NCBI RefSeq assembly: GCF_008692845.1
Contig: NZ_VXJW01000005.1
Location: 186,001-250,000, forward strand
Origin: Salmonella enterica subsp. arizonae
GTDB taxonomy: Bacteria; Pseudomonadota; Gammaproteobacteria; Enterobacterales; Enterobacteriaceae
Length of the DNA stretch: 64,000 nucleotides
Reading direction: 5' to 3'
The notes under the pieces were generated by a model. The model did not search any database and was not told where the DNA came from. It worked only from the letters and a program-made list of their open reading frames with translations. Positions within the stretch are counted from its first letter, which is position 1; each line of letters starts with the position of its first letter. A program made the position numbers and the translations under genes. Shown here piece after piece: positions 1 through 11,987 of the stretch.

Positions 1-89
1 ATTAGAATCTGTTACTTATTTCTCGGATTAACAAAAAAGCGATATTTTTTGTTTGTTTTAATTAATGAAAAGTGTAAGAATTTTAGTTG

Positions 90-244
90 AAACATCCGCA
101 CCATCAGGTAGAAATATAATATTTCAATTGACTGCTATGGTTAAATAAAAATGGAATACAGTGCGAATTCGTCGGGAACTCTCTGCATAATTTAATTTTT
201 ATTTTATGATGTAATTTTATTTTCACTTCCAGGTGCGGATGTTT
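90..244. repeat. 13-bp perfect inverted repeat in AT-rich leader
   Basis: The arms AAACATCCGCACC (90-102) and GGTGCGGATGTTT (232-244) are exact reverse complements and enclose about 129 bp of very AT-rich sequence. A further GTTGA/TCAAC match lies just outside the arms after a short bulge. The right arm ends about 34 bp before the first gene. I do not recognise an insertion sequence. It could be the ends of a decayed mobile element or a regulator site pair. The rest of bases 1-278 shows no gene. Confidence 0.5.
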
Positions 245-278
245 TATCAACATTTGTGGTATTCGGGAATTATCTTTT

Positions 279-716
279 ATGAATGTGAATATGCAGGCAT
301 GTCTGATGGGGTACGATCGCTATCTCTTCGTCAATACTCAACGCGCCAACCCTTCTATAAAAACCGTGAGTAGATTTTTTGAGTATAAAACATGGACAGA
401 TCAGATTTGGCGTACCGAAATTATTGAAAACGGCAATGCTTTTTTTCACTGGCAAGGACACGACAGAAAAAACGGGCATCGGGATACTATTATTAACTAT
501 CTGCTAAATGGGCAACGCTGGCAGTCAACAATCGAAGATTATACTTTCTTCCATGCGTTGGAAGGAAAAGCGTTGCAGGGGCATTATGATAATATTATTG
601 AATATGTGAGCTCTGATAATTACGTCTATCAAAGCGCATTTGCTGAATATATCACCGATCAGACTTCATCAACGCGCCCCAAATGGGACGCACCTTTAGG
701 GAATTACTGCCCGTAA
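279..716 (+). CDS. Hypothetical protein, 145 aa, AT-rich
   Basis: I do not recognise this family. The ORF encodes 145 residues without a signal peptide or membrane segment. It is rich in aromatic residues (many W, F, Y) and in charged residues, as in a small soluble globular protein. The chosen ATG has a GGGA about 10 bases upstream; a second in-frame ATG four codons later is an alternative start. Base composition is clearly more AT-rich than the neighbouring ara genes, which suggests horizontal acquisition. It converges on araD and overlaps its 3' end by 13 bp, so the stop codons of the two genes lie within each other's coding sequence. The long open frame with balanced amino acid use supports a real gene; function unknown. 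Confidence 0.6.
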   Translation: MNVNMQACLMGYDRYLFVNTQRANPSIKTVSRFFEYKTWTDQIWRTEIIENGNAFFHWQGHDRKNGHRDTIINYLLNGQRWQSTIEDYTFFHALEGKALQGHYDNIIEYVSSDNYVYQSAFAEYITDQTSSTRPKWDAPLGNYCP

Positions 717-1399
717 TAGGCTTTTGCGCCGTGTTTGCGCAAATAATGTTTATCCAGAAGAGTTTGCTGCATGTCGGGTAACTGTGGCGCAAGCTGGCGG
801 CAGAAGATCCCCATATAAGCCACTTCTTCCAGCACGATAGCGTTATGCACGGCATCCTCGGCATTTTTACCCCAGGCAAACGGGCCGTGCGAATGGACAA
901 GCACGCCAGGCATGTGAGTGGCGTCAATGCCCTGTTTTTCAAAGGTTTCAACAATGATATTGCCTGTTTCCCACTCATACTCGCCATTAATTTCCGCGTC
1001 GGCCATTTTGCGAGTGCAGGGAATCGTACCATAGAAATAGTCGGCGTGGGTGGTGCCCGTCGCCGGAATCGACTGACCCGCTTGCGCCCAGATAGTGGCG
1101 TGGCGCGAATGGGTATGCACAATGCCGCCGATAGTCGGAAATGACTGGTACAACAGGCGGTGGGTTGGCGTATCGGACGAAGGTTTTTTTGTGCCTTCAA
1201 CCACCTGACCGGTTTCGAGACTGACTACTACCATATCGTCGGCGCTCATAACGCTATAATCAACGCCGGATGGCTTAATCACCAATACGCCGCGCTCGCG
1301 ATCGATGGCGCTAACGTTACCCCAGGTGAGGGTGACCAGGTTGTGTTTTGGCAGCGCCAGATTAGCTTCCAGCACCTGACGTTTGAGATCTTCTAACAT
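704..1399 (-). CDS. araD: L-ribulose-5-phosphate 4-epimerase
   Basis: AraD converts L-ribulose-5-phosphate to D-xylulose-5-phosphate, the last step of arabinose catabolism before the pentose phosphate pathway. The 231-residue protein matches the family length. It carries the class II aldolase/epimerase zinc ligands His95 and His97 (HTHSRH) and His171 (VHSHGPFAW), plus Asp120. It is the last gene of araBAD, separated from araA by about 100 bp holding REP sequences. Its stop codon overlaps the convergent unknown gene at 279-716. Cytoplasmic. It is presumably transcribed from the AraC/CRP-controlled promoter upstream of araB; the REP may lower expression relative to araBA. The gene looks intact. 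Confidence 0.97.
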   Translation of the reverse strand: MLEDLKRQVLEANLALPKHNLVTLTWGNVSAIDRERGVLVIKPSGVDYSVMSADDMVVVSLETGQVVEGTKKPSSDTPTHRLLYQSFPTIGGIVHTHSRHATIWAQAGQSIPATGTTHADYFYGTIPCTRKMADAEINGEYEWETGNIIVETFEKQGIDATHMPGVLVHSHGPFAWGKNAEDAVHNAIVLEEVAYMGIFCRQLAPQLPDMQQTLLDKHYLRKHGAKAYYGQ

Positions 1400-1413
1400 A
1401 CTAACTCCTGAAT

Positions 1414-1490
1414 ACCGGATGGCGCTTTGCTCATCCGGCCTACGAGGTTGGTGCGGCCTGTAAGCCGGATAAGGCGTTTACGCCGCCATC
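1414..1490. repeat. REP/BIME pair between araA and araD
   Basis: Two facing palindromic units of the CCGGATGGCG...CATCCGGCCTAC type (about 1414-1443 and 1453-1490) form a BIME in the araA-araD gap. REPs in this position typically form stable 3' RNA structures and can reduce expression of the distal gene. Confidence 0.85.
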
Positions 1491-1499
1491 CCGCAACTA

Positions 1500-3002
1500 T
1501 TAATGTTTTAAGCTGTAATACATGTCGTTCCAGCGCAGCGCGTCTTTAAAGCCTGGCAGGTGGGTATCGTTATCAATCACTGCGATTTCGATATCGTGCA
1601 TTTCCGCGAACTGGCGCATATCGTTCAGATCCAGCGCGTGGCTGAAGACGGTGTGGTGCGCGCCGCCGGCCAGAATCCACGCTTCTGACGCGGTCGGCAG
1701 GTCCGGTTGCGCTTTCCACAGGGCGTTGGCCACCGGCAGTTTCGGCAGGTCATGCGGTGTTTTTACCGTGTCGATGCAGTTGACCAGCAGGCGATAGCGA
1801 TCGCCGAGGTCGATCAGGCTGGCGACGATCGCCGAACCGGTTTGGGTATTGAAAATCAGGCGCGCCGGATCTTCCTTACCGCCAATGCCGAGGTGCTGTA
1901 CATCGAGGAGCGGTTTCTCTTCCACCGCGATGGACGGACACACCTCCAGCATGTGCGAGCCGAGCACCAGATCGTTGCCCTTCTCGAAGTGGTAGGTGTA
2001 ATCCTCCATAAATGAGGTGCCGCCCTGCAGACCGGTTGACATCACTTTCATAATGCGAAGCAGAGCGGCGGTTTTCCAGTCGCCTTCGCCCGCAAAACCG
2101 TAGCCCTGCTGCATCAGACGCTGTACGGCCAAACCCGGAAGCTGTTTCAGACCGTGTAAATCTTCAAAGGTGGTGGTGAACGCGTGGAAGCCGCCCTGTT
2201 CCAGGAAGCGCTTAATACCGAGTTCAATACGCGCCGCTTCTCGTACGTTCTGGCGTTTATCACCGTGGATCCGGGTGGCAGGCGTCAGGGTATAGCTGCT
2301 TTCGTACTCGTCAATCAGAGCGTTGATGTCACCGTCGCTGATGGAATTCACCACCTGTACCAGATCACCTACCGCCCAGGTATTGACCGAAAAGCCAAAC
2401 TTGATCTGCGCGGCCACTTTATCACCGTCAGTCACCGCCACTTCACGCATATTGTCGCCGAAACGGCAGACTTTAAGCTGGCGGATATCCTGTTTAGAGA
2501 CCGCCTGGCGCATCCAGGCGCTGATACGCTTATGGGCCTCTTTATCCTGCCAGTGGCCGGTGACGACCGCGTGCTGCTGGCGCATCCGCGCGCCGATAAA
2601 ACCGAACTCGCGGCCGCCGTGCGCGGTCTGGTTCAGGTTCATAAAGTCCATATCGATGCTGTCCCACGGCAGGGCGGCGTTAAACTGGGTATGGAATTGC
2701 AGCAGCGGTTTGTTAAGGATACTCAGCCCGTTGATCCACATTTTGGCCGGGGAGAAGGTGTGGAGCCAGACTACCAGACCCGCGCAGCGATCGTCATAAT
2801 TGGCGTCACGACAAATGGCGGTAATCTCATCCGGCGAGGTGCCCAGCGGTTTTAATACCAGTTTACATGGCAGTTTGGCTTCGGTATTCAGCGCGTTGAC
2901 CACATGCTCGGCATGTTGAGTGACCTGACGCAAGGTCTTTGGTCCATACAAATGCTGGCTGCCGATCACAAACCATACTTCATAATTATCAAAAATCGTC
3001 AT
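1500..3002 (-). CDS. araA: L-arabinose isomerase
   Basis: AraA interconverts L-arabinose and L-ribulose, the first intracellular step of arabinose use. The 500-residue product matches the family length. The manganese-binding and catalytic residues are visible: the glutamates in GFAGEGDW and [11 protein letters not shown] (E306 and E333 in E. coli numbering) and the histidine of TVFSHALDL. The N-terminus ([20 protein letters not shown]) is the canonical one. It lies 10 bp downstream of araB in araBAD and is expected to be cytoplasmic and hexameric. No frameshift or missing residue is seen. Confidence 0.98.
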   Translation of the reverse strand: MTIFDNYEVWFVIGSQHLYGPKTLRQVTQHAEHVVNALNTEAKLPCKLVLKPLGTSPDEITAICRDANYDDRCAGLVVWLHTFSPAKMWINGLSILNKPLLQFHTQFNAALPWDSIDMDFMNLNQTAHGGREFGFIGARMRQQHAVVTGHWQDKEAHKRISAWMRQAVSKQDIRQLKVCRFGDNMREVAVTDGDKVAAQIKFGFSVNTWAVGDLVQVVNSISDGDINALIDEYESSYTLTPATRIHGDKRQNVREAARIELGIKRFLEQGGFHAFTTTFEDLHGLKQLPGLAVQRLMQQGYGFAGEGDWKTAALLRIMKVMSTGLQGGTSFMEDYTYHFEKGNDLVLGSHMLEVCPSIAVEEKPLLDVQHLGIGGKEDPARLIFNTQTGSAIVASLIDLGDRYRLLVNCIDTVKTPHDLPKLPVANALWKAQPDLPTASEAWILAGGAHHTVFSHALDLNDMRQFAEMHDIEIAVIDNDTHLPGFKDALRWNDMYYSLKH

Positions 3003-3012
3003 TGTCGTGTCC

Positions 3013-4821
<1,809 letters not shown>

Positions 4822-4833
4822 ATGCTTTGCAAA

Positions 4834-4851
4834 GTGTGACGCTGTGCAAAT
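4834..4851. promoter_or_regulatory. CRP site of the ara control region
   Basis: TGTGA-N6-GCAAA (4835-4850) lies next to araI1 at the position of the known CRP site that serves both araBAD and araC. The right half is degenerate, as I recall it being in E. coli. Confidence 0.75.
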
Positions 4852-4857
4852 ATTCAA

Positions 4858-4898
4858 TGTGGACATTCCAGCCATAGTTATAGACACTTCTGTTACGT
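4858..4898. promoter_or_regulatory. araO1 region / araC promoter
   Basis: The stretch from GTGGACATTCC through TATAGACACTTCTGTTACG corresponds to araO1, where two AraC half-sites overlap the araC promoter and autorepress it. The match is by position and by similarity to the E. coli region; the half-site boundaries are approximate. Confidence 0.6.
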
Positions 4899-5014
4899 AA
4901 TTTTATCGCCCTCGCTGTACGTTTCTGTTACAAATCTCTTTTCACTGGCGGGGTTGATAGGTGCTTTCATCAATCGCAAGGACTCGCGGGAACGTAAGTG
5001 CTGTTGCCCTGGAC

Positions 5015-5031
5015 AATATGGACAATTTGTT
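5015..5031. promoter_or_regulatory. araO2 distal AraC half-site
   Basis: AATATGGACAATTTGTT in the araC leader matches the distal half-site araO2. Without arabinose, AraC bridges araO2 and araI1 to loop the DNA and repress araBAD. It lies about 31 bp before the araC start, as expected. Confidence 0.8.
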
Positions 5032-5061
5032 TGTTCTCTGAATATCGGGGGGAGGGAAATA

Positions 5062-5907
5062 ATGGCTGAAACGCAAAATGATCCGCTATTGCCTGGATAT
5101 TCATTTAATGCTCATCTGGTTGCTGGGCTGACGCCGATTGAAGCGAATGGATATCTGGATTTTTTTATCGATCGTCCGCTGGGTATGAAGGGATATATTC
5201 TTAACCTGACTATCCGCGGAGAGGGCATTATTAATAATAATGGCGAGCAGTTTGTCTGCCGACCCGGTGATATATTGTTATTTCCGCCAGGCGAGATTCA
5301 CCACTATGGACGTCATCCGGACGCCAGCGAGTGGTATCACCAGTGGGTTTACTTCCGGCCTCGCGCCTACTGGCAGGAGTGGCTGGCCTGGCCGACTATC
5401 TTTGCCCAGACGGGCTTCTTCCGTCCGGACGAGGCGCGCCAGCCGCATTTCAGCGAACTGTTCGGGCAGATCATTAGCGCCGGGCAAGGGGAAGGACGTT
5501 ACTCTGAGCTACTGGCGATCAATCTGTTGGAGCAGTTGCTGCTCAGACGTATGGCTGTCATTAATGAGTCATTGCATCCGCCGATGGATAGCCGTGTGCG
5601 CGATGCCTGCCAGTATATCAGCGACCATCTGGCGGACAGCCATTTTGATATCGCCAGCGTCGCCCAGCATGTCTGCCTGTCGCCCTCCCGGTTGTCGCAT
5701 CTGTTCCGTCAGCAGTTAGGCATTAGCGTATTGAGCTGGCGCGAAGATCAGCGTATCAGCCAGGCGAAACTCCTGCTTAGCACCACGCGAATGCCAATAG
5801 CGACCGTCGGGCGCAATGTTGGCTTTGACGACCAGCTCTATTTTTCTCGCGTTTTCAAAAAATGTACTGGCGCCAGTCCCAGCGAGTTCAGAGCAGGATG
5901 TGAATAA
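5062..5907 (+). CDS. araC: Arabinose operon regulator AraC
   Basis: AraC is the arabinose-responsive activator/repressor of araBAD and of arabinose transport genes. The 281-residue protein has the N-terminal cupin arabinose-binding and dimerisation domain (about 20-170, with the [18 protein letters not shown] motif) and a C-terminal pair of helix-turn-helix motifs (about 180-280, [19 protein letters not shown] and [20 protein letters not shown]). The ATG at 5062 was chosen because a strong GGGGGGAGGG sits just upstream and the protein begins [15 protein letters not shown] like its homologues. It lacks the short C-terminal tail I recall for E. coli AraC (292 aa). Divergent from araB. Confidence 0.97.
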   Translation: MAETQNDPLLPGYSFNAHLVAGLTPIEANGYLDFFIDRPLGMKGYILNLTIRGEGIINNNGEQFVCRPGDILLFPPGEIHHYGRHPDASEWYHQWVYFRPRAYWQEWLAWPTIFAQTGFFRPDEARQPHFSELFGQIISAGQGEGRYSELLAINLLEQLLLRRMAVINESLHPPMDSRVRDACQYISDHLADSHFDIASVAQHVCLSPSRLSHLFRQQLGISVLSWREDQRISQAKLLLSTTRMPIATVGRNVGFDDQLYFSRVFKKCTGASPSEFRAGCE

Positions 5908-6025
5908 AAAGTGAATGATGCGTCCGTAAAGATGTCATAAGTCGTAACTATTCAGATAATTGACGGCTTGACGAAGAGAGGCGGGGTAAGCAGAATCCTT
6001 GCTTCGTAACGCTGACGGACACACT

Positions 6026-6793
6026 ATGCAAGCACTGCTGGAACATTTTATCACCCAATCCGCTCTGTATTCGCTTATCGCCGTGTTGCTGGTCGCCTTT
6101 CTGGAGTCGCTGGCGTTGGTTGGCTTGGTTTTGCCCGGTACCGTGATGATGGCGGGGCTGGGTGCGCTGATTGGCAGCGGGGAGCTGAACTTCTGGCATG
6201 CCTGGCTTGCGGGCATCATTGGTTGCCTGTTGGGGGACTGGATCTCCTTCTGGCTGGGCTGGCGCTTTAAAAAGCCGTTGCACCGTTGGTCGTTCATGAA
6301 AAAGAACAAGGCGTTGCTGGATAAAACCGAGCACGCGCTGCATCAGCACAGTATGTTTACCATTCTGGTGGGCCGTTTTGTGGGACCGACGCGTCCGCTG
6401 GTGCCGATGGTAGCGGGGATGCTGGATCTGCCCGTGGCGAAATTTATTGGGCCGAACTTGATTGGCTGTTTGCTGTGGCCGCCGTTTTATTTCCTGCCGG
6501 GGATCCTTGCGGGTGCGGCAATCGATATTCCTGCTGATATGCAGAGCGGTGATTTCAAATGGCTGTTGCTGGCGACAGCGCTGCTGCTGTGGGTAGGCGG
6601 TTGGTTTTGCTGGCGGCTGTGGCGCAGCGGCAAAGCGGCTGTCGATCGCTTAACCGCGTATTTACCCCGCAGCCGTTTGCTGTATCTGGCACCGTTGACG
6701 CTTGGGATCGGCGTGGTTGCGCTGGTGGCGTTACTCCGCCATCCACTGATGCCGGTGTATATGGATATTCTGCGTAAGGTCGTGGGTTACTGA
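6026..6793 (+). CDS. yabI: DedA-family inner membrane protein YabI
   Basis: This is a DedA/SNARE-associated family membrane protein of 255 residues. Members support membrane homeostasis; some DedA proteins act in undecaprenyl phosphate or phospholipid recycling, but the precise substrate of YabI is not established. The GRFVGPTRPLVPMVAG segment is the conserved DedA motif, and there are about five or six hydrophobic helices. I start at the ATG at 6026 (MQALLEHFI), since upstream codons do not resemble the family. It follows araC with a short gap and is separated from convergent thiQ by a REP element. Confidence 0.93.
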   Translation: MQALLEHFITQSALYSLIAVLLVAFLESLALVGLVLPGTVMMAGLGALIGSGELNFWHAWLAGIIGCLLGDWISFWLGWRFKKPLHRWSFMKKNKALLDKTEHALHQHSMFTILVGRFVGPTRPLVPMVAGMLDLPVAKFIGPNLIGCLLWPPFYFLPGILAGAAIDIPADMQSGDFKWLLLATALLLWVGGWFCWRLWRSGKAAVDRLTAYLPRSRLLYLAPLTLGIGVVALVALLRHPLMPVYMDILRKVVGY

Positions 6794-6802
6794 CGATTCT
6801 TT

Positions 6803-6834
6803 TGCCGGATGGCGCTGACGCTTATCCGGCCTAC
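6803..6834. repeat. REP element between yabI and thiQ
   Basis: TGCCGGATGGCGCTGACGCT-TATCCGGCCTAC is a single canonical REP palindrome between the convergent 3' ends of yabI and thiQ. It probably acts as a 3' stabiliser or terminator-proximal structure. Confidence 0.9.
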
Positions 6835-6842
6835 AAAATCAA

Positions 6843-7544
6843 TCACTCGGATTTGATGCCTAATAGCGCCGAGGCGCTGGCCTGACCGCTTAATAACTCA
6901 TCCGTTTTGCCCTGCCAGGCTATGCGTCCGTTGGCGACCACAATTGAGCGGGGCGCAATTCGCGCCGCATCTTCTACGCTGTGGGAAACCATCAGCAACG
7001 TAAGCTGCTTATCGCGACAGACCTCGGCGACCAGCGTCAGCATCTCCTGGCGCAGCGCGGGATCGAGCGCAGAGAACGGTTCATCAAGCAGCAATATGGG
7101 TTGTTCCCGCACCAGGCAACGCGCCAGCGCCACGCGCTGTCGCTGACCACCGGAAAGCTCGCCGGGGAGTCGCTCCAGCAGTGAGTCAATCCCCATTTGT
7201 TCGGCTATGTGGCGCATTTTCTCTCGCTGCGATGCGTTCAGCTTCAATCCCGGATTAAGCCCCAGGCCGATGTTTTGCTGCACGCTCAGGTGGCTGAACA
7301 GGTTATTTTCCTGAAACAGCATGGAAACGGGGCGACGAGAGGGCGGCGTAGTGGTGTGAGCTTCACCTGCAATCATCATGGTGCCGCTGGCAGGCGTAAG
7401 AAAGCCGGCAATCAAATTCAGCAGCGTACTTTTCCCGGCGCCGCTTGGTCCGAGTACCGCTACCTGCTCACCGCGCGCGATCGACAACGTAAAACGCATC
7501 GGCAAATGGTGATAAAGCCATGTAATATCAATCAGTTTTAACAT
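6843..7544 (-). CDS. thiQ: Thiamine ABC transporter ATPase
   Basis: ThiQ is the ATP-hydrolysing subunit of the ThiBPQ importer for thiamine and thiamine phosphates. The 233-residue protein shows Walker [10 protein letters not shown] (about 33-41), the signature LSGGQRQR, and Walker [13 protein letters not shown] followed by the H-loop MVSHSVED. It overlaps the end of thiP by 17 bp, consistent with translational coupling in thiBPQ. Expression should follow the TPP riboswitch upstream of thiB. Peripheral to the inner membrane. Confidence 0.96.
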   Translation of the reverse strand: MLKLIDITWLYHHLPMRFTLSIARGEQVAVLGPSGAGKSTLLNLIAGFLTPASGTMMIAGEAHTTTPPSRRPVSMLFQENNLFSHLSVQQNIGLGLNPGLKLNASQREKMRHIAEQMGIDSLLERLPGELSGGQRQRVALARCLVREQPILLLDEPFSALDPALRQEMLTLVAEVCRDKQLTLLMVSHSVEDAARIAPRSIVVANGRIAWQGKTDELLSGQASASALLGIKSE

Positions 7545-9138
7545 TTCGGCCCGGTAATTTCTCTATGAGGGTAAATAGCGTAAAGCACAACAGCAACAGA
7601 ATCAGCGCGGTCACCGCGCCGTCCTCGCTGCGGTAGGAGCCGATTTGCTGATACAGATAAAACGGCAGGGTACGAAAATTGTCGTTGCCGAAAAGCGCGA
7701 CCACGCCAAAATCGCCAATCGACAGCACGCAGGCAAACGCCATCGCCTGCGCCAGCGGACGCTTCAGAGCACGCAGTTCAACTACTTTCAGGCGCGCTCC
7801 CCCCTCAATTCCTAACGACTGACACAGCATTCCGTAACGGGCGGTAATATCGCGCATGGGGTTTTCCAGTACTTTTAGCGCGTAGGGGATAGCCATTAGC
7901 GCATTGGTGAAAATCACGATACCGTCGGCGGATTCCGGTAAGCCAACGCTATTATTGAGCAGTAAAAAGAAGCCTGTCGCCAGCACGATCCCTGGCATCG
8001 CGAGGATCAACATCCCGCTGAGTTCCAGCGTTTGTCCGGCGAATACTTGCTGGCGTTGGCGTAGCTCGCGGCTACTCCACAGCAGCATCATGGTCAGCAC
8101 CACACACAGAACGCCCGCCGCCAGCGCAATGCGTAGCGATGTCCAGACAGCCTGCCACAGAATGGGTTGCGCCAGCACCTCCGGCAGGCTGCGGTTGACG
8201 CCATCGACCACTACGGCGACCAGCGGCGGAAGCAGCAGCAGCAGCGCCAGCACGATTAATAAGGCGTCCGTCAGACGGCTGTGGAGACGATCATCAGGAT
8301 CGTGCCAGCCCTGCGTCAGCGTCATCCCCGGCGCAATCGCTTTGCTCAACCGCTGGCTTAGCAGTACCAGCGCCAGGCAGCAGACCATCTGGATTAATGC
8401 CAGCATCGCCGCGCGGGCGGGATCGTAGTCATAGCTGAGCGCCTGATAGATAGCCAGTTCGATAGTGGTGGCCTGCGGGCCGCCGCCGAGTGACAGGACC
8501 GTCGCAAAACTGGCGAAGCAGAGCATAAAAATCAGCGCCGCGACGGGCGGGATTTGGCGGCGCAGCCACGGCCATTCGACAAAACGGAAAAAATGCCAGC
8601 CGCGTATTCCGAGCTGGGCGGCGAGCTGGCGCTGTTCGCCGGGAATATTTTCCAGTGACTGCAACAGCAGACGGCTGGCCATCGGCAGATTAAAAAAGAC
8701 ATGCGCCAGTAAAATGCCCTGCAAGCCGTAGGGGGAGAATGTCCACTTGAGCCCCAGCATCTGCCACAGAGAAGCCAGCCAGCCCTGACGGCCATACACG
8801 CTAAGAATACCGAACACGGCGACCAGCACCGGCAGAATCAGCGTCATGGCGCACAGACGCAGCAGCGCCAGACGTCCAGGAAAGCGGCGTCGATAAAGCG
8901 CGCGGGCGAGAAAAATCGCCGGGACTACAGACAGGACCGCGGACAGAAACGCCTGCCAGAATGAGAAGCGCACCACATGCCACAGGTAGCTATCCCGCCA
9001 GATTGTCGACCACGCGCCCGACGGCGCGTTCAGCCAAAGCGCCAGAAAGGCCGCCAGCGCGACGGTTATCATCAGCGCGGCGGCGGTAAGCCCTGGAAGC
9101 AGCCAGCCGGGAATTAACGGCTGACGGCGCGTTGCCAT
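7528..9138 (-). CDS. thiP: Thiamine ABC transporter permease
   Basis: ThiP is the membrane channel of the thiamine importer. The 536-residue protein is a fused two-domain permease with about twelve hydrophobic segments and two EAA-type cytoplasmic loops (around [20 protein letters not shown] and [20 protein letters not shown]) that contact ThiQ. It overlaps thiB by 25 bp and thiQ by 17 bp, giving a tightly coupled operon. Length and ends match the family; no lesions are seen. Confidence 0.96.
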   Translation of the reverse strand: MATRRQPLIPGWLLPGLTAAALMITVALAAFLALWLNAPSGAWSTIWRDSYLWHVVRFSFWQAFLSAVLSVVPAIFLARALYRRRFPGRLALLRLCAMTLILPVLVAVFGILSVYGRQGWLASLWQMLGLKWTFSPYGLQGILLAHVFFNLPMASRLLLQSLENIPGEQRQLAAQLGIRGWHFFRFVEWPWLRRQIPPVAALIFMLCFASFATVLSLGGGPQATTIELAIYQALSYDYDPARAAMLALIQMVCCLALVLLSQRLSKAIAPGMTLTQGWHDPDDRLHSRLTDALLIVLALLLLLPPLVAVVVDGVNRSLPEVLAQPILWQAVWTSLRIALAAGVLCVVLTMMLLWSSRELRQRQQVFAGQTLELSGMLILAMPGIVLATGFFLLLNNSVGLPESADGIVIFTNALMAIPYALKVLENPMRDITARYGMLCQSLGIEGGARLKVVELRALKRPLAQAMAFACVLSIGDFGVVALFGNDNFRTLPFYLYQQIGSYRSEDGAVTALILLLLCFTLFTLIEKLPGRNVKTD

Positions 9139-10097
9139 TCGCTAATCCATGTCTGGCGTTGAGCCGCAACCTGCTGCGGCGTAAATTCCAGCGCGGTGGC
9201 TGGCTTACTCAGTTGCTCGAATCCTGACGGCAAGGCGACTTGCGTTACCGGGTACATCCAGTTGCCGGTTGGTATGGCGTTCTGAAACGCTGGAGAGACC
9301 ATAAATTTGAGGAATTTCTCTGCCAGTTCCGGCTGCTTACTGGCGACGGTACGCGCTGCTACTTCTACCTGTAAATAATGACCTTCGCTGAAGTTCGCGG
9401 CGGCATAATTGTCCTTTTTCTCTTCAATAATGTGATACGCCGGAGAGGTGGTGTAGCTGAGCACCAAATCGCTTTCGCCTTTCAGAAATAAGCCGTAGGC
9501 TTCACTCCAGCCTTTCGTCACCGTAACCGTTTTGGCTGCCAGTTTTTGCCAGGCCTGCGGCGCGTTATCGCCGTAGACTTTTTGCATCCACAGTAACAGC
9601 CCCAGCCCCGGCGTGCTGGTACGAGGATCCTGATAAATCACTCGCCATTTTTGATCGCTCTCGACCAATTCTTTCAGGCTTTTCGGCGGATTTTTCAGCT
9701 TGTTTTTATCATAGACAAAGGCGAAATAACCGTAATCGAACGGAACAAATGTGTCATTTTTCCAGCCGCCGGGCACCTTGAGCGCCTCATTCGCCACGCC
9801 GCTTTTGGCAAAGAGTGTAGTTTGCGTAGCCGCTTCCAGCAGATTGTTGTCCAGCCCCAGCACCACATCAGCTTTACTGTTCTTCCCTTCCATCCGCAGG
9901 CGGTTGAGCAGCGAAACGCCATCCTCCAGCGCCACCAGTTTCAGCTCGCAATTGCAGTCGGCTTCAAACGCTTTTTTCACCACCGGGCCAGGCCCCCAGT
10001 CGGCGGCGAACGAGTCGTAGGTATAGACGGTGAGAACGGGTTTGGCGAAGGCTGGCACCGCGCACAGGAGTAAAAGCGGAAGATATTTTTTTAACAC
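9114..10097 (-). CDS. thiB: Periplasmic thiamine-binding protein
   Basis: ThiB (TbpA) captures thiamine, TMP and TPP in the periplasm and delivers them to ThiPQ. The 327-residue precursor has a clear signal peptide (MLKKYLPLLLLCAVPAFA) followed by an extracellular solute-binding fold. It is first in thiBPQ, with a TPP-sensing leader ahead of it on the minus strand. Length equals the family norm. Transcription from the leader is expected to fall when TPP is abundant. Confidence 0.96.
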   Translation of the reverse strand: MLKKYLPLLLLCAVPAFAKPVLTVYTYDSFAADWGPGPVVKKAFEADCNCELKLVALEDGVSLLNRLRMEGKNSKADVVLGLDNNLLEAATQTTLFAKSGVANEALKVPGGWKNDTFVPFDYGYFAFVYDKNKLKNPPKSLKELVESDQKWRVIYQDPRTSTPGLGLLLWMQKVYGDNAPQAWQKLAAKTVTVTKGWSEAYGLFLKGESDLVLSYTTSPAYHIIEEKKDNYAAANFSEGHYLQVEVAARTVASKQPELAEKFLKFMVSPAFQNAIPTGNWMYPVTQVALPSGFEQLSKPATALEFTPQQVAAQRQTWISEWQRAVSR

Positions 10098-10140
10098 TTT
10101 GCACCTCAGTTAAAGAGTGGCAAAGGACTTGAGAGGTAGC

Positions 10141-10228
10141 CTCAAATCCCTTCGCCGGCATTATCCGGATCAGGTTCGACGGGTATTTTCTCAGCGCACG
10201 CACAGGCGCGGCACCCCGTTGAGTTCGG
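10141..10228 (-). promoter_or_regulatory. TPP riboswitch (THI box) of thiBPQ
   Basis: On the minus strand the leader reads ACTCAACGGGGTGCC, then GCTGAGAAAATACCCG, then CGAACCTGATCCGGATAATG, then CGAAGGGATTTGAG. These are the conserved THI-box elements in order, including the CTGAGA and ACCTGATC segments that grip the pyrimidine and pyrophosphate of TPP. It ends about 43 bases before the thiB start, so control of translation initiation or termination of thiBPQ is expected. The processed leader corresponds to the sRNA annotated SroA in E. coli. Confidence 0.95.
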
Positions 10229-10261
10229 CGTTAGTGTAGTGATTTTGTCGCCGGGCGGCAA

Positions 10262-11920
10262 TCACGGGTCCGGCGGCGCAAACCACGCCGATTTAAAATC
10301 GAACCAGCCGAGGGTATTCATGCGCAGCCCACGCATACTGCGCTGTCCATGGATAATCAGCCAGTGGTGGATTAGCGGCACAATCGCTTTGCTGGCCAGC
10401 AGTTGCTGGCACCAGTTCGCCAGGTTCATCTCGCCAGCGCGCCACTGCGCGGCATCGCCCAGCCAGTCGCGCGGAATACAGTTTTGCAAGAGCGGAATTT
10501 CGCACAGATGCGCGAACAGCGAGAAATCCAGCGGCAGGGTAAAGTTAGCGCTGTTAAGCCAGATATCGCTTTCGATCTCGCCGGCGTGCCATTGATCGTA
10601 GTCGATCTCCTGAATATGCAGATGTACCTGATGCTCAGCCAGAAGCGCGCTCATGATACGGGAGATAACCCGATGCTCAATGTGCTCACGATAGAAGGTC
10701 AGCGTGAGGGTTTCCAGCCCGGCGGGTTTTTCGTCCAGGCCTGGGCGGGCATGATGCCAGCGCGGTAACAGCCCATAGGCAGGGAACCAGAGCTGCTGTA
10801 GCGGTTCATCGGCATGATAGAGTAAATTGGTGGGGGAGAGGACGTGGCTCACCCATTCTCTGACCTGCGGATGCGCGCCGCGCGGTGTTCTGGCGTCGAA
10901 TAGCAGGTAATAACACCCCTCCTCCAGGCGGCTTTCTATCGCTTTTTCACCGCCTTGTATCGGCCCTTCCAGCATCAAGCCGCAGGCGGGTTCTTCGCTG
11001 ATATCCGGCAGTACCCAGACGTTCACTTCGTCTATCAACGCCCGATAGCCGAAATAGTCATCAAATGCGAGTATCTTGAGCTGGTTTCGCGTATTACGCC
11101 GCACGGCATACGGCCCGGTGCCAATAGGATGGCTGGCGAAATTCGTCAGCGTTTCCCATTCTCGCGGCAAAATCATTGCCGGGACCTGGCCCAGCAGCCA
11201 CGGCAGCCAGCGATCCGGCTGAGAAAGATGAATATCCAGCGTCCATGCGGTAGGGGAGTCTATCTTTGTAATGTGCGAGTAAAGCGGAAGCGTATTGATA
11301 CGCGTCAGCGAGGCGATGACATCTTCCATCTCCAGCTCGCGGCCATGATGAAAATGAATGCCGGGGCGCAGGTAGAAGCGCCATAGTAAAGGGGAAATTT
11401 GTTGCCAGTGGTGAGCTATATCTGCTTCCAGTTCCCCATTTTCCTCATTTACCCGCGTGAGCGAGCTGAAAATTTGCCGGGCAATATGGGTTTCCGAGCG
11501 ACGTAATGCGGTTCCCGGCAGTAGATTGTGCATCGGACGATAGTAAAGTACCCGCAGAATATGCCGCCCCTGCCGAAAACTGCGTCCAAGATGGGAAATC
11601 AGCATTTGCCTGACGGCGCTTTTATCGCCGACCAGTTGTACCAGTTGATCGATTCGATCTTGTTCCAGCAGGTCTTCCGCCCGCTGCTGTTGCAGCGCCA
11701 GTCCGGTATACAGGAACGTCAGGCGCGAACGCTTGCCGCGTCCAACCTCGGCTTCCCATGTCAGCCAGCCGCGCGCCTGCATCGTATTTAGCAGCGTGCG
11801 CATATGGCGACGCGAGCAGTTCAGTAGATCCGCCAGCTCGTTAAGCGTGGTGTCTTGCGTTTTACCGTCACAGCATTGCCATAGACGGATAAATTGTTGT
11901 TGCAGGCGACCTGAGGGCAT
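10262..11920 (-). CDS. sgrR: Sugar-phosphate stress regulator SgrR
   Basis: SgrR activates transcription of the small RNA SgrS when glucose-phosphate accumulates. The 552-residue protein has an N-terminal winged-helix DNA-binding domain (about 1-110, [20 protein letters not shown]) and a long C-terminal domain related to periplasmic solute-binding proteins (about 160-550) that probably senses the metabolite. It is divergent from sgrS, and the roughly 70-bp gap holds both promoters. The family length is about 551. Cytoplasmic; negatively autoregulated in E. coli. Confidence 0.95.
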   Translation of the reverse strand: MPSGRLQQQFIRLWQCCDGKTQDTTLNELADLLNCSRRHMRTLLNTMQARGWLTWEAEVGRGKRSRLTFLYTGLALQQQRAEDLLEQDRIDQLVQLVGDKSAVRQMLISHLGRSFRQGRHILRVLYYRPMHNLLPGTALRRSETHIARQIFSSLTRVNEENGELEADIAHHWQQISPLLWRFYLRPGIHFHHGRELEMEDVIASLTRINTLPLYSHITKIDSPTAWTLDIHLSQPDRWLPWLLGQVPAMILPREWETLTNFASHPIGTGPYAVRRNTRNQLKILAFDDYFGYRALIDEVNVWVLPDISEEPACGLMLEGPIQGGEKAIESRLEEGCYYLLFDARTPRGAHPQVREWVSHVLSPTNLLYHADEPLQQLWFPAYGLLPRWHHARPGLDEKPAGLETLTLTFYREHIEHRVISRIMSALLAEHQVHLHIQEIDYDQWHAGEIESDIWLNSANFTLPLDFSLFAHLCEIPLLQNCIPRDWLGDAAQWRAGEMNLANWCQQLLASKAIVPLIHHWLIIHGQRSMRGLRMNTLGWFDFKSAWFAPPDP

Positions 11921-11987
11921 AAAAGGGGAACTCCGAAGAAAAACTCAGCAGTTTTATTATCCCTATATTAGGCCAATAATATCTTTC

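Noticed and set aside
2184-2855. 223-codon plus-strand ORF inside araA
   Set aside because: Antisense shadow of araA; no ribosome site and no recognisable motif.
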